In this document: one piece after another, positions 7,484 to 7,580 of the stretch
How positions within the stretch are numbered: the first letter of the stretch is position 1
Layout of the letters: each line of letters starts with the position of its first letter
Source: Alloprevotella tannerae
GTDB lineage: Bacteria; Bacteroidota; Bacteroidia; Bacteroidales; Bacteroidaceae
Length of the DNA: 7,580 nucleotides
Direction of reading: 5' to 3'
Assembly: GCA_015259125.1 (NCBI GenBank)
Contig: JABZGR010000050.1
Location: forward strand, 1 to 7,580
Notes under the pieces: generated by a model
Told to the model about the DNA's origin: nothing
Seen by the model: the letters and a program-made list of their open reading frames with translations, nothing else
The model's database searches: none
Program-made: the position numbers and the translations under genes

Positions 7484-7513
7484 CAAATGTACAGACTTTT
7501 TGGAAACTTACAA
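7484..7513 (-). promoter_or_regulatory. Bacteroidota-type sigma-ABfr promoter for the adhesin gene
   Basis: On the minus strand, TTG (7513-7511) is followed by exactly 19 bases and then TACATTTG (7491-7484). This matches the Bacteroidota -33/-7 consensus TTTG and TAnnTTTG for the primary sigma factor, including spacing. Transcription would start a few bases downstream, near 7478, giving a leader of about 50 bases before the ATG at 7428. That leader is rich in A and T and lacks a Shine-Dalgarno sequence, as expected for this phylum. The motif match is direct; the start site is inferred. Confidence 0.75.
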
Positions 7514-7580
7514 GGAATCTTATCTTTTTTATTGCTGTCCGATAAAAGTTTTTTGATCGATACGCCGTTCTTTTGGAGAG

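Noticed and set aside
7514..7580. Runs of T and A with a weak TTTTAT/ATAAAA pairing upstream of the adhesin promoter
   Set aside because: Low-complexity AT pairing of 6 bp with a 9-base loop; insufficient for a terminator or operator call.

Overview
The window most likely comes from a member of the Bacteroidota, order Bacteroidales, of the Prevotella/Porphyromonas kind. Three things point there. Both large proteins end in a type IX secretion (T9SS)-style tail finishing in GKKV(A/V)VK. The domain types (C10 peptidase with BspA-like leucine-rich repeats and MBG repeats; choice-of-anchor J jelly rolls with fibronectin III modules) are typical of that group. The one clear promoter has the Bacteroidota form TTG-N19-TAnnTTTG and not the E. 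coli form. The species cannot be fixed from this sequence.

Layout, read in the direction of transcription (minus strand, right to left). Positions 7429-7580 hold the promoter and a short AT-rich leader. Positions 7428-2989 encode a 1479-residue secreted multidomain adhesin-like protein. Positions 2988-2763 are an intergenic gap with a strong hairpin just after the adhesin gene and a second, imperfect inverted repeat in front of the next gene. Positions 2762-210 encode an 850-residue secreted cysteine protease of the streptopain/interpain family (C10), with its catalytic residues intact. Positions 209-1 hold a hairpin after the protease gene and a short stretch at the window edge whose coding status is unclear.

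Both proteins have an N-terminal Sec signal peptide and closely matched C-terminal tails (21 of the last 36 residues identical). The inference is that both cross the inner membrane by Sec and the outer membrane by the T9SS, and end up on the cell surface or outside the cell. The adhesin offers many beta-sandwich binding modules. The protease offers proteolysis plus its own LRR and MBG binding or spacer modules. Together they resemble a surface colonisation and nutrient-acquisition pair. Their functional coupling rests only on adjacency, shared strand and shared export signal. I see no transposon, CRISPR array, tRNA or rRNA in the window. I found no clearly undescribed system; the most distinctive points are the nested and duplicated domain structure of the adhesin, the short YPNP-less export tails, and the inverted repeats around and inside the protease gene.
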